From: Salininema proteolyticum
GTDB lineage: Bacteria; Actinomycetota; Actinomycetes; Mycobacteriales; Micromonosporaceae
Length of the DNA: 64,000 nucleotides
NCBI RefSeq assembly: GCF_042685645.1
Contig: NZ_JBHUNX010000001.1
Span: 3,410,001 to 3,474,000, forward strand
Direction: 5' to 3'
Shown in pieces: positions 15,756-24,593 of this stretch. The notes beneath the pieces were generated by a model. It made no database searches. It was not told the DNA's origin and was given only the letters and a program-made list of their open reading frames with translations. The translations under genes were made by a program, and so were the position numbers. Numbering within the stretch: position 1 is the stretch's first letter; each line of letters starts with the position of its first letter.

Positions 15756-18299
15756 ATGGACAGAGCGATTTCAGCGAGCTACCTTTTGGCGGATCCTTTC
15801 TGGTTCGATAATCCCGCCGAACTCGCCGGCCGGGGCTCCGCACACCGCCTCACCCGGGAATCGCTCGAGGACTGGAGCCGCTCCACACACGGCATTTGGA
15901 CCGAGCTGAACCCGGTGGGGTGCGTTCTCCCCGAACAGGGCTGGAAAGTCCACCTGAGCTCGACGCCCGCCGACCACGAGGCGGTCGTCGACAGGGCCTG
16001 GGAAGTGTGCTCCGAGATGCGCGTCCCCTGGAAATTCCTCTCCCACACCGCGATTCTGAACGCTCAGAACGACAAGGCCTCGCATCGCGGCGCAAGCGGG
16101 AAGGCGGTCACCGTCTATCCGGACGGAGAGCAATGTTTGAAAGAACTCCTCGACCGCCTGGAGTCCGCCCTGAAGGGCTGCGAAGGCCCCTACATCCTCT
16201 CGGATCTCCGCTGGAAGAATGTGCCGGTCTACCTGCGGTACGGAGCCTTCGCGCGCCTCGTCTGCCTGGACGGCGAGGGTCGGCCCGTCCCCGCGCTGCG
16301 GCGGCCGGACGGCGAACTGACCCCCGACAGGAGGAAAGCGGGGTTCGCCCTCCCCGACTGGGTGGACATGCCCGCCTGGCTCAAAGAGGGCACCGGCCAT
16401 GACCCCGACCGAGTTCCCGACCGACGCGTCGGCGGATACAAGGTCCTCAAGCCACTGCACTACTCCAACTCCGGCGGCGTCTACCTGGCCGAAGACGACC
16501 AGGGCAGCCCGGTGGTCCTGAAGGAGGCCCGACCGCACACGGGTGTGGACGGGCGCGGGCGGGACGCGGTCTCCCGGCTCCGGAACGAGTACGAGACGCT
16601 GCTCCGACTGGCCGACGCGGCGTGGGCCCCGAAGGTCCACGGCCTGTTCCAGGTGTGGGAGCACCACTTCCTGGCCATGGAGTACATCGAAGGGAAGTCC
16701 CTGCAGCAGTACGTCGTGGACGGGTACCCGCTCATCCACCCCGACCCGCCCATTGAGGACCGGCGCGCCTACCGCGATGAGACACTCTGCTACCTTGCCC
16801 AGTTGGAGGCGATCGTGGAGGACCTTCACCAGCGCGGCCTCTACTTCGGCGACCTGCACATAAAGAACGTCATCGTCACGCCGCGCGGATCGTTGAAGCT
16901 CATCGACTTCGAGGCGGCGGGGCGCATCGACGCACCCGAAGACCTCGCCATCGGGGTGCCCGGCTACATGACCACCGCGACCGACGACCCCGTCGAGAAG
17001 GACTGGTTCGCCTTCGCCGCCTGCCAGATCGGGGCAATGGCACCGTTCAACACCCTCTTCCACCTCAACCCGACGGCGATCGACGAAGCGGTGGCCGTGG
17101 TCGAGGAGGACTTCGACTGCCGCCGAGACATCGTCGCGCAGATGAGGAGCCGGCTAGGAGGAGGACGCGACATCGGCGGGCGGACGTTGCCGGTTACCCG
17201 GCCGGGCCTGCTCGACGCGATTCTGGATTCCGCCCGGAGCGAGCGCACCGACCAGCTGTACCCCGGGGACCCCGCCGGCTTGGAGGACGGCGGCAACCTG
17301 GGGCTCGCGTGGGGTGCTTCGGGGGTGTTCCTGGCGTTGCTCGCCTGCGGCCGGAAACCGCCGAGCGCCCACGTCGACTGGCTCGCCGCCAGGGCGGTAG
17401 CGGCCCCCAAAGGGACTCCGCCGGGGCTGTACGACGGGCTGGGCGGTGCCGCCCTCCTCCTGCACCGGCTGGGGCACCCGTCGGCAGGGCGAGTCCGGGA
17501 CAGGGTCGTCGAGGAATGCTCGCGGCTGACCCACAGCCTGATCTCGGGGACGGTGGGCGGAGCCCACCTCTGCCTGGACACGGGGCGCCCCGACGACGGG
17601 CTCCAGCTGGCCGGAGCGGTCGCCGACTCGCTCGACGATCCTCTGGCGTTCTCGGGTCCGGGTGCGCTCCACGGCCATTCGGGGGCGGCCCTCCTCTTCG
17701 CCCGCTGCCACGCGTTGACGGGCGACCCGTCCTGGGTCCGGGCCGGCCTGGACGCCCTGGAGGCCGAGTCCCGGCACGCCGAGACCAATCCCCACGGCAC
17801 CGCGCTCGGTCTGCGGCAGAGGACGGGCCTCTACCCCTATCTGGGAAACGGTTCTGCCGGATACGGCCTGGCCCTGCTGGCTTGGAACGATCGACTGGGC
17901 GATGACCTGGCCGAACACCTGCGGCTGGCGCTGGACGCGGCCCGTGCCCGGGTGGTCCTCGACGGGAGCCTGTTCAACGGGCGCGCCGGACTCACCTACT
18001 TCCTTGCCCAGGCGTCGAGAATCCTGCCCGACCGCCATGGGGACGCCCTGGAGTGCCGCCGCCGGCAGGAGATCTACTTCGGCCGGAGCCCGCACGGACC
18101 GGCCGTCATCGGCAGATTCGGCCTGCGCCTCTCCACCGACCTGGCCACGGGTTCGGCGGGAGTCGCCATGGTCGACGAGGTGCTCTCCCGCCCACAGACT
18201 TGTGAACTCCCCGGTTTCGAGTTCACAGTTCCGGAAACACCCCGCCGTCCGGCGGACGCGACCGGAATGACATCGATGAAACCCTACGAAAGGATATGA
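15756..18299 (+). CDS. Class III lanthionine/labionin synthetase LanKC
   Basis: This trifunctional RiPP enzyme of 847 residues phosphorylates Ser/Thr of the precursor, eliminates phosphate and cyclises Cys onto the dehydro residues. The N-terminal lyase domain spans about 1-225. The kinase spans about 235-490, with a glycine-rich start (NSGGVYLAEDDQGSPVVLKEA with its Lys), catalytic FGDLHIKN and metal-binding LIDFEAAG. The LanC-like cyclase spans about 530-847 (LHGHSGAALLFARC, YLGNGSAGYGLALL, FNGRAGLTYFL). The three zinc ligands of class I/II/IV cyclases are absent, which assigns it to class III. AAGGAG lies 9 nt before the ATG. The precursor gene follows after 2 nt. Confidence 0.93.
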   Translation: MDRAISASYLLADPFWFDNPAELAGRGSAHRLTRESLEDWSRSTHGIWTELNPVGCVLPEQGWKVHLSSTPADHEAVVDRAWEVCSEMRVPWKFLSHTAILNAQNDKASHRGASGKAVTVYPDGEQCLKELLDRLESALKGCEGPYILSDLRWKNVPVYLRYGAFARLVCLDGEGRPVPALRRPDGELTPDRRKAGFALPDWVDMPAWLKEGTGHDPDRVPDRRVGGYKVLKPLHYSNSGGVYLAEDDQGSPVVLKEARPHTGVDGRGRDAVSRLRNEYETLLRLADAAWAPKVHGLFQVWEHHFLAMEYIEGKSLQQYVVDGYPLIHPDPPIEDRRAYRDETLCYLAQLEAIVEDLHQRGLYFGDLHIKNVIVTPRGSLKLIDFEAAGRIDAPEDLAIGVPGYMTTATDDPVEKDWFAFAACQIGAMAPFNTLFHLNPTAIDEAVAVVEEDFDCRRDIVAQMRSRLGGGRDIGGRTLPVTRPGLLDAILDSARSERTDQLYPGDPAGLEDGGNLGLAWGASGVFLALLACGRKPPSAHVDWLAARAVAAPKGTPPGLYDGLGGAALLLHRLGHPSAGRVRDRVVEECSRLTHSLISGTVGGAHLCLDTGRPDDGLQLAGAVADSLDDPLAFSGPGALHGHSGAALLFARCHALTGDPSWVRAGLDALEAESRHAETNPHGTALGLRQRTGLYPYLGNGSAGYGLALLAWNDRLGDDLAEHLRLALDAARARVVLDGSLFNGRAGLTYFLAQASRILPDRHGDALECRRRQEIYFGRSPHGPAVIGRFGLRLSTDLATGSAGVAMVDEVLSRPQTCELPGFEFTVPETPRRPADATGMTSMKPYERI

Positions 18300-18301
18300 C
18301 C

Positions 18302-18424
18302 ATGATCGACGTGCTGGACCTCCAGACCATCGAGAACGACGACCTCGACGCGAACGACGGCGTCCTCGCCTCCTCCAACTGGTCCACGGCCAGCTGCAGC
18401 TGCGGCGACCAGGCCCTCCAGTAG
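18302..18424 (+). CDS. Class III lanthipeptide precursor (LanA) with a labionin motif
   Basis: A 40-residue peptide starts 2 nt after the lanKC stop, with AAAGGA upstream. The leader, about residues 1-23, has the LanKC recognition motif LxLQ (VLDLQTIE), as in labyrinthopeptin and SapB leaders, and is acidic. The predicted core from about Ser24 contains SNWSTASCSCGD: Ser25-x2-Ser28-x3-Cys32 is the spacing that forms labionin, and it matches the first ring of labyrinthopeptin A2 including the Trp. Cys34, Ser31, Ser33 and Thr29 could give a further crosslink or disulfide. The exact core start is inferred. The gene is small enough to be missed by gene callers. Confidence 0.88.
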   Translation: MIDVLDLQTIENDDLDANDGVLASSNWSTASCSCGDQALQ

Positions 18425-18433
18425 CAGGCTGAC

Positions 18434-18484
18434 TCCGGGGGCGGGCGGGACCGGATCGCACGGCGCGTCCCGCCCGCCCCCGGA
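18434..18484 (+). terminator. 17-bp hairpin between lanA and the exporter gene (attenuator/terminator)
   Basis: TCCGGGGGCGGGCGGGA (18434-18450) and its exact complement (18468-18484) flank a 17-nt loop, just 9 nt after the lanA stop. It probably ends or reduces transcription so that precursor mRNA exceeds exporter mRNA. Confidence 0.75.
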
Positions 18485-18608
18485 CATGCGGTCGCCGACT
18501 CTCCTCGGCGGCCGCAATGGCATCGCTCGTTCCGACGCGGTGCCACCCCGCCTCGTCGGCGCAAGAGACGCCAGAGCCTCGGCAGACCCCCGACCGGATT
18601 GGGACGTG

Positions 18609-19829
18609 ATGATGACACCCGACCTCCGCACCTACCTCCTCGGACAGACGTCCTCCGTCTACGGCGCCACCGTCGTCACGTTCGCCGTGCCACTGATCGC
18701 CGTCAGCGAGCTTGGTGCCGGGCCGTTCGAGGTGTCGCTTTTGACGGCCGCCTCGATCGCCCCCATGCTTTTCTTCGGGCTCCTGATCGCCACGTGGACC
18801 GACCGGTTGAGGCGCAAGCGGCCCGGTCTGATCGCCTGCGACCTGGCCTCCGCGGGGATCGTCGCCCTGGCGGGCCTGTACATCCTGGCCTCCGGCGCGT
18901 CGCTGTGGCTGTTGATAGCGGTGAACCTGGGGCTGGGCGCTGTCGGCGTCGCCATCGAGTCGCTGTACTTCTCGCACTTGCGGTCCATCGTCCCCGACGA
19001 CGGCGTCATGGCCGCGCGAGCGCGACTGCAGGGCGGCGAGCAGACCGCCCGAGTCCTCGGGCAGGGGACGTCGAGTCCGCTGGTGGCTTTGGGAGCCCCC
19101 GTGGTGTTCATAGTGGACACGGTGACGTCTGTTCTCAGCGCTCTGGCCCTCACGAGGATCCGTACGCCGGAAACGCCCGCGCCCGAAAAGGCCGATGAGG
19201 AGAGGTCTCTCTGGTCGGACGTGTTCGCGGGGTTCCGCGTGCTCCGTGAGAACACGTTCCTGCGCTGGTACACCGCCTACACCTCGCTGCAGTCATTCGT
19301 CGGCGGCGTCACCCGCACCCTCATGGCGCTCTTGATCCTCACCGTGATCGGCGTCAGCGAGGAGTGGTACTCGCTCATGTTCATCGGGGCGACCGCCGCC
19401 GCCTTCGCCGGGACCTTCATCGTCGCCCGCTGGTGTGCCGATATGGACCCGCGGAAGCTTACGACGTTCACCGCAGTCGGTATGGCCGCGAGCGTGGTCC
19501 TGCTGCCGGCGGCCTCCGGGCCGTTCCCAGTGGCGGTCGCGTTGGTGGCGATGGCGATCTCCGCGCCGGCCCTCCTCAGCTCCATGCACAATATCGGCAT
19601 CACCACCTTCATCACGACCGCGGTGGACGAGAACAGGCTCGGTCGGTTCATCGTGACCCTGCGGCTCGTCACCAGCGGAGCGACCCTGGCCGGAGTTCTG
19701 GCCGGAGGTTTTCTGGGCGAGCTGTTGGGGGTGCGGGAGGCCCTCTGGGGTGCCGCCGCCTTGTCGCTCACGGGAATCCTGCTGCTGCGCCCACTGTTGG
19801 CGGAGCACCGGGATAAAGTGCCGGCGTGA
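18609..19829 (+). CDS. MFS exporter of the lanthipeptide locus
   Basis: This integral membrane protein has about 406 residues and roughly 12 hydrophobic helices. The loop FFGLLIATWTDRLRRKRPGLIACD is MFS motif A. The family (MFS_3-like) includes peptide and macrolide exporters. Starts at 18606 (GTG), 18609 and 18612 (ATG) are close together. GGGA suits the last, and I give 18609. Position after lanA suggests export of the finished lanthipeptide or self-protection. Most class III loci use ABC exporters, so an MFS partner is less usual. The last 205 bp recur at 21535-21739 as a truncated copy. Confidence 0.85.
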   Translation: MMTPDLRTYLLGQTSSVYGATVVTFAVPLIAVSELGAGPFEVSLLTAASIAPMLFFGLLIATWTDRLRRKRPGLIACDLASAGIVALAGLYILASGASLWLLIAVNLGLGAVGVAIESLYFSHLRSIVPDDGVMAARARLQGGEQTARVLGQGTSSPLVALGAPVVFIVDTVTSVLSALALTRIRTPETPAPEKADEERSLWSDVFAGFRVLRENTFLRWYTAYTSLQSFVGGVTRTLMALLILTVIGVSEEWYSLMFIGATAAAFAGTFIVARWCADMDPRKLTTFTAVGMAASVVLLPAASGPFPVAVALVAMAISAPALLSSMHNIGITTFITTAVDENRLGRFIVTLRLVTSGATLAGVLAGGFLGELLGVREALWGAAALSLTGILLLRPLLAEHRDKVPA

Positions 19830-20451
19830 CATCGCCGTGTTTGCAAAACCTCAGCGCGGATCGCCATCTAGCTGTTCATCAAGCCCAAGAACTCCCGGTC
19901 CAGAACGGTGGCCCTTGCGGTGAAGTCCGCACTGCTCGTCTGGGCAGGAGTTCAACAAGTAGGAGTGCCGGACGATGCGGGGCCGTTCTATGTCCTCCCT
20001 GGAGCTATTACAGTCCAGGACCGGCGCTACGGTCGGCTTCTGGCGAGCGGGGAAGGTCCGGATCAGGATCGGAGACGAGAACGGACGCTGACTCGACGAG
20101 TTCAAGTCCATCGGTTCGAAGGAGACCTCCCCTTCAACGATCTCGAGCTCACTGAGGCCGGGGCAGAACGGACTCGACGACTCGCACTTCTCTGGGACGA
20201 GTTCCCCGACGAGAGAGACGATCTGTCGCGGGCCCGCTGGGACATCGATCCGGTCGGTTCAACCTGTAAGCCAAAGGCGTGACAGCGATCGGGGACGGGT
20301 CGCTACCGCTCTCAACGATCCGCCTCCACCGACATGTCACATACCGTCGACGACTGGGCCGAGCGAGTATCGACCGGCATGCGGGACAGGATACTCAGAG
20401 TTTTGCAGTAGCCTGGTGGCACCCCGAAATACCACTATATGGAGATCCGAT
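19830..20451. other. Noncoding region after the exporter, first 130 nt duplicated
   Basis: These 622 bases hold no supported gene. The segment about 19850-19970 has a diverged counterpart at about 21830-21960 behind the truncated exporter copy. A 124-codon plus-strand frame at 19908-20282 is not conserved in that counterpart and lacks a ribosome binding site. Confidence 0.5.
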
Positions 20452-21006
20452 ATGAGCTCCGAACCCCTGATTTTCCGACGCCGTTCCTATGTGATCAGCG
20501 GTGGCATCACAGTGGGAATCTTCATGGCCGCCACGATCATAGTCACGTTCGTCCTCGTAGCCGAGGCCCTGAGCCCGAATCACCGGCCCGGCGACATCTT
20601 CATCGCACTGGCCATTACGATCGGGGGATGTCTTTTGGGGTGGCTTGGTTTCATCCAACCCCGGTACGAGCTCCACCGCGATCACGTCGTCATAGTCAGC
20701 CAGTGGGTGACTCAGTACGTCGACTACAGTGCCATCGCAAGGGCGACCGTGGCGAAGGGGGAACTGTTCATTATTCTTCGCGGCGGAAAGTCATTGGTGG
20801 GAGCGGCATTCGGTCGAACCGATTGGAACACTTGGTTCGGTGCTCCCCAAGCTGACTGGTGCGCCGACGAGATCAACGAGCGTCGGTTCGAGAGCTCCGG
20901 TCCGGGCAATCGAGAACAGGTCCGGCGGCGCGTCAATTGGTGGAATATCGCCATCGTGGCAGTCTTCGCCGGTGCTTTTGCAGCGGTACACGTCGCGGTC
21001 GGGTGA
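20452..21006 (+). CDS. Membrane protein with PH-like domain, unknown function
   Basis: This 184-residue protein has two N-terminal membrane helices (ISGGITVGIFMAATIIVTFVLV at about 15-36; GDIFIALAITIGGCLLGWLGF at about 47-67), a small soluble domain with a bacterial PH-like beta pattern (YELHRDHVVIVSQWVTQYVDYSAIARATV, then GELFIILRGGKSL), and a final helix (WNIAIVAVFAGAFAAVHVAV). GGAG lies 7-8 nt before the ATG. It occupies the centre of duplication copy 1 and has no counterpart in copy 2. The PH-like label is an impression from strand order. Confidence 0.72.
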   Translation: MSSEPLIFRRRSYVISGGITVGIFMAATIIVTFVLVAEALSPNHRPGDIFIALAITIGGCLLGWLGFIQPRYELHRDHVVIVSQWVTQYVDYSAIARATVAKGELFIILRGGKSLVGAAFGRTDWNTWFGAPQADWCADEINERRFESSGPGNREQVRRRVNWWNIAIVAVFAGAFAAVHVAVG

Positions 21007-21211
21007 ATCAGAGCGGTTCAAACGCACAGGAAGAACCGGCGTGAACGCCCCGACTGGGAGTCGAGCACGGCCTTCCCGTGCCATATCGGACACCGGTGAA
21101 ATCGAACAGGAGGCAGAGCTTGGCCGGGTCCGTCGAAGAAGACACAGAAATGCCGTGTTCGGACGCCGCTCTGAACACCCTGGTGCGACACCGTACTGGA
21201 ATCCGTTCCGC

Positions 21212-21540
21212 TCACTCCAGACGGCGGGCCACGGCCTGCCGCAACGCCGTCTCCGCGTCGACTCCGCCCTTCCGGGCCTCGTCCACGAGTTCCAGCAACC
21301 GCTTCCCTACCTCTTCCGCCATCGCGGCGGATCCATAATTCTCCGGATTCTCGGACACTGCCCACTCTGAGTCGGTGCGCTGCAGGATCTTCTGCGCGTA
21401 AGCGAGGGCCGGCAGGTTCTTCGGCACCCCGTCGGCCGGCGAGGTCCGGTGGGACTTCTCCGCGCCCTTGATCTTGTCCCAGTTCTCGTACAGATCGTCG
21501 GCCTCGGCGTCGCCGAAGACGTGCGGGTGGCGGCGGACGA
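21212..21540 (-). pseudogene. mazG 3' fragment (second, truncated copy)
   Basis: This fragment corresponds to the last ~109 codons of the intact mazG at 24594-25442, with about 94 percent identity by eye and the same stop codon. It keeps reading frame but stops abruptly at the GGACGA junction, where the sequence becomes an exporter fragment on the other strand. About 100 nt of downstream flank (21115-21211) is duplicated too. It has no promoter or start and the catalytic helices are missing, so it is not functional as MazG. Confidence 0.9.
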
Positions 21541-21739
21541 GAACAGGCTCGGCCGGTTCATCGTGACCCTGCGGCTCGTCACCAGCGGAGCGACCCTGGC
21601 CGGAGTTCTGGCCGGAGGTTTTCTGGGCGAGCCGTTGGGGGTGCGGGAGGCCCTCTGGGGTGCCGCCGCCCTGTCACTCACGGGAATCCTACTGCTGCGC
21701 CCAATATTGGCGGAGCACCGGGAGAAAGCGCTGCGATGA
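21535..21739 (+). pseudogene. MFS exporter 3' fragment (second, truncated copy)
   Basis: This fragment repeats the last 68 codons of the lanthipeptide-locus exporter (19625-19829), from DENRLGRFIVTLRLVTSG to the stop, with a few changes (for example Leu to Pro after FLGE). It has no start of its own. The open frame reaching back to 21449 runs antisense through the mazG fragment and is an artefact. It arose from the tandem duplication. Confidence 0.9.
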
Positions 21740-22386
21740 CCCTTGCCCGCGCATCGGCCGAAAGCCCTGGCTCTGGGCCGATCGGGCGACTTCCACAACG
21801 CCGGACGCGTCCGCCACCGCCCTGTTCGCGGAACCTCAGCGCTTTTCGCCCTCGGGCCGTTCATCACAGCCCTAGAATTCTCGGACCGGAATAGTGGCCA
21901 TTGCCGTGAAATCCATGCTGCTCGTCTGGAAAAGCGTTCAACAGGTTGGTACCGCCGGCTGGGAATCGGTCGGCACCGACAGCTGCTGTCGACCCTCGTC
22001 CCGGCTGCGGAACCCACCGGCCTCCGCCGGATGATCAAACGGCTGAGAGCGGAAGTCCACCATTCGAGTCGAGCAAAACCCAGGCAGAGAGGGAGTCGAC
22101 GAAGGCGCGTCAGAAAATCGAGGCCCTGCGGGACGCCTTGCAGGACGCTCAACACGAGGACCGTCAACCTTGCGCATGCGCAATGATGGCACAAAGCATA
22201 TAGCTATTTAACACTCAATGAATAGAATGAAAGGTACTGGACTGGGCTACCGGGGATCCATAGACTGACACTTGTGCGTGTGGTGCCCGTGAGTCGAGGC
22301 CCCCGTCGGACTGGACACCGCGGCCTCCGGATCCCCCTGGTCGGACACGCTCAGGATCCCCGACAACCCCCACTCGAAAGTTTGAT
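21740..22386. other. Noncoding region upstream of the secreted protein
   Basis: These 647 bases hold no supported gene. The part up to about 21960 is a diverged copy of the sequence behind the intact exporter. The rest is unique, with lower G+C than the window average near 22190-22260, and probably contains the promoter of the downstream pair. Confidence 0.45.
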
Positions 22387-23649
22387 ATGAAACAGAACGA
22401 CTCCAACCGACCCCCGGCTGCGGTCAAACCCAGATTCATTTCCGCAATTAGTGCTGCGGCCATGTCTGCCGTCGCGTTGCTGGCCGCAGCACCTGCGGCG
22501 AACAGCCAGACTTTGGAGGCCGAAGACCTTAAGGCCCTGGAAGTCGCCGTACCATTCGACCTTCCCTCCGAGACGGACACGTTGGTCATGGTCGATGTCT
22601 GGCCGACCCAGGAGGCCGAAGGAAAATTCACCCCAGATGAGCAGCTCCCCGCCCATCGCATCATCCCAGAATTCTCCATCAGCCAGAATACCGTGTGGGT
22701 CTATCTGGAACCTACCGAATTTCCAGCCAACTACATGGACACAGCCGGCTTCGCCGACATCAATGTGCAGGTCATGACGGCTGGTAGCGATCCCCAGCTG
22801 GCGGACACGGGGACTACTATCCGATTCGCCTCCGCCGGATCATGGGAGGGCTGGGTCGATCCCGCCGACACTCCCCCAGAGCTAGGTGAGGTCGCGACAC
22901 TGTCCAATGAGCAGAAGCAACCGGCAACGGTCGATATGAAGCAGGTGAAAGTCACCGAGGACCTGGATGAGCTCCTGTCAGACGAGGCGAAGTTCGCGTC
23001 CCTGAAGAGCGATGTCACTGTCCAAGAGGGCGGTGGCGTTTGCCCGATTACGAAGCCGCGGCATCTCCTCACCCGAAACCGCTGGGCCGCCACTGGTGAA
23101 ACCTTCACGTTGAAGACCAGCGACAGTACGGCACAAATGATCTACAACAGCGGCAGGGAACACAGCACCACATTCGGTGCGGCCGTCTCCTACGGCGGCG
23201 GAGAATACTCCGCAAGCGAGACGCGAACCCGCAGGGACACCTGGGGCCAAACCTTCAATTACGTGAACACGTATCGGCAGTACCGAATCAACGTCGAATT
23301 CCGTAAGTACCGGGTTTACGTCGCGTGCGGAAGTATTCGCAAGGACACCTGGATGGCCCACCACGAGACCGGCGGCACCCGCACGTTGGAGCTCGGTAGC
23401 CATCCCCAATACCGCCACTGCCAGGCGGTGAGCAACGGTACGTGGACACGCGAATACAGCGGCTACAGGGCCTATGAGCATTCAGGAGGATTCAAGGTCA
23501 AGGACATCCTCGGGTTCAATATGAAGGTGATCTCCTATTTCAGCAGCGGGAAGATCTACAACTACAACGTAACCGGAGGGAACAAGGCCATGTGCGGGAA
23601 AGAGACGGACCCCGCCTTTGCCGGGCGCCTAGCGCTCAATTACCAGTAG
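22387..23649 (+). CDS. Large secreted protein of unknown function
   Basis: This 420-residue protein has an N-terminal signal peptide (KPRFISAISAAAMSAVALLAAAPAANSQ, cleavage near residue 41). The first mature half is acidic and irregular. The second half, from about residue 220, is rich in Tyr, Arg, Gly, Thr and Ser with alternating beta-like pattern (HSTTFGAAVSYGGGEYSASETRTRRDTW). It has Cys pairs around ACGSIRK, YRHCQAV and AMCGKE. It resembles no family I can name; a beta-structured surface or effector protein is possible. G+C and codon use look less biased than neighbours. The ribosome binding site is weak (GAAAG). Probably expressed with the lipoprotein downstream. Confidence 0.72.
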   Translation: MKQNDSNRPPAAVKPRFISAISAAAMSAVALLAAAPAANSQTLEAEDLKALEVAVPFDLPSETDTLVMVDVWPTQEAEGKFTPDEQLPAHRIIPEFSISQNTVWVYLEPTEFPANYMDTAGFADINVQVMTAGSDPQLADTGTTIRFASAGSWEGWVDPADTPPELGEVATLSNEQKQPATVDMKQVKVTEDLDELLSDEAKFASLKSDVTVQEGGGVCPITKPRHLLTRNRWAATGETFTLKTSDSTAQMIYNSGREHSTTFGAAVSYGGGEYSASETRTRRDTWGQTFNYVNTYRQYRINVEFRKYRVYVACGSIRKDTWMAHHETGGTRTLELGSHPQYRHCQAVSNGTWTREYSGYRAYEHSGGFKVKDILGFNMKVISYFSSGKIYNYNVTGGNKAMCGKETDPAFAGRLALNYQ

Positions 23650-23710
23650 ACCGTGCTTCATGGTGCCCGCTCAACCGAGCGGGCACCGCACCCATTGAGC
23701 GAGGACCACC

Positions 23711-24337
23711 GTGAAACGACGCCTGCTGATCACCGTGCCCGTCATTCTTGCCATGACTTCCTGTGGCAACGACGGCCGAGTAGAACACATCGAGAACTCC
23801 ACCGACCCCCTCTCGCTCAGACATGGCGGAGACAAGGGATCATACGCGCAATACCGACCCGAAGGCCTCGCCGAAGACGCGTCATGGAACGCCCTGTTCG
23901 GAGCTATGACACCGTGCGTCGTCGATGACAGCGAATCCCTGACTTTGGAAGAGATTCGTTGGGATAGTCCCGAAGGCACCGAACCAGAAGAATCCCGTGT
24001 CGTCATTCGCCACTTCACAAGAACACCGGACGACACCGGCTTCGAGGGACTCCTCGGAACGATTGATGACCCGGTCAACTACGAGATCGGTGGGACGATG
24101 CGAGAGGGCGTCGACGGTTTCAAAGTCACTGCACGGTGCGATGATGTGCTTACAGCAGACGAACGCGACGAACTGATCATCAGTCTCCAAGCGGGCCCAC
24201 AGGGGGCGTACATCCGCGACATCGAGATCGATTATCGGACCGGCAACGGCGACGAATTCACCCTCCAACACACGTGGGAATACGCGCTGTGCGGCACCAA
24301 AGTCGCCGAATCGTTCGACTGCTCTCCCTCCAAGTAG
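23711..24337 (+). CDS. Putative lipoprotein, partner of the secreted protein
   Basis: This 208-residue protein has a short signal sequence and lipobox (AMTSC, Cys near residue 18), and starts at GTG with GAGGA 5 nt upstream. The mature part is acidic, with three further cysteines (TPCVVDD, ARCDD, YALCGT, DCSPSK) and a beta-like C-terminal half. It lies 61 nt after the secreted protein gene on the same strand and within duplication copy 2. I do not recognise a family. The pairing of a secreted protein and a lipoprotein could mean a cell-surface pair or effector and guard, but nothing shows this directly. Confidence 0.72.
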   Translation: MKRRLLITVPVILAMTSCGNDGRVEHIENSTDPLSLRHGGDKGSYAQYRPEGLAEDASWNALFGAMTPCVVDDSESLTLEEIRWDSPEGTEPEESRVVIRHFTRTPDDTGFEGLLGTIDDPVNYEIGGTMREGVDGFKVTARCDDVLTADERDELIISLQAGPQGAYIRDIEIDYRTGNGDEFTLQHTWEYALCGTKVAESFDCSPSK

Positions 24338-24593
24338 AGCGGCCACGACGACCTCCATTGCCGAAGCGAGGGCAGGTTGTTCCGCGTGGAACAAGACCGT
24401 GGCAGCTCTCGTGGTGAGTTTGAGGCCGGCGTGTCGATGCTTGTGGGACGGCTTCAGTGGATGAGTCGGCCACCGACGAAAACGAGCACGATTGGTAGGA
24501 CTTGTCAGGGTCCGTCGAAGAAGGCACAGAAATATCATGCTCGGCCGCCGCGCAGAAAGTCTTGGTGCGAACCAGAACTAGCAATCGGAGGGA

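Noticed and set aside
19908..20282. A 124-residue plus-strand frame after the exporter
   Set aside because: The duplicated sequence near 21890 does not preserve the frame, and there is no ribosome binding site.
21449..21739. Open frame joining antisense mazG sequence to the exporter C-terminus
   Set aside because: It crosses the recombination junction. The first 30 codons read the wrong strand of a mazG fragment, so it is a chimera, not a gene.
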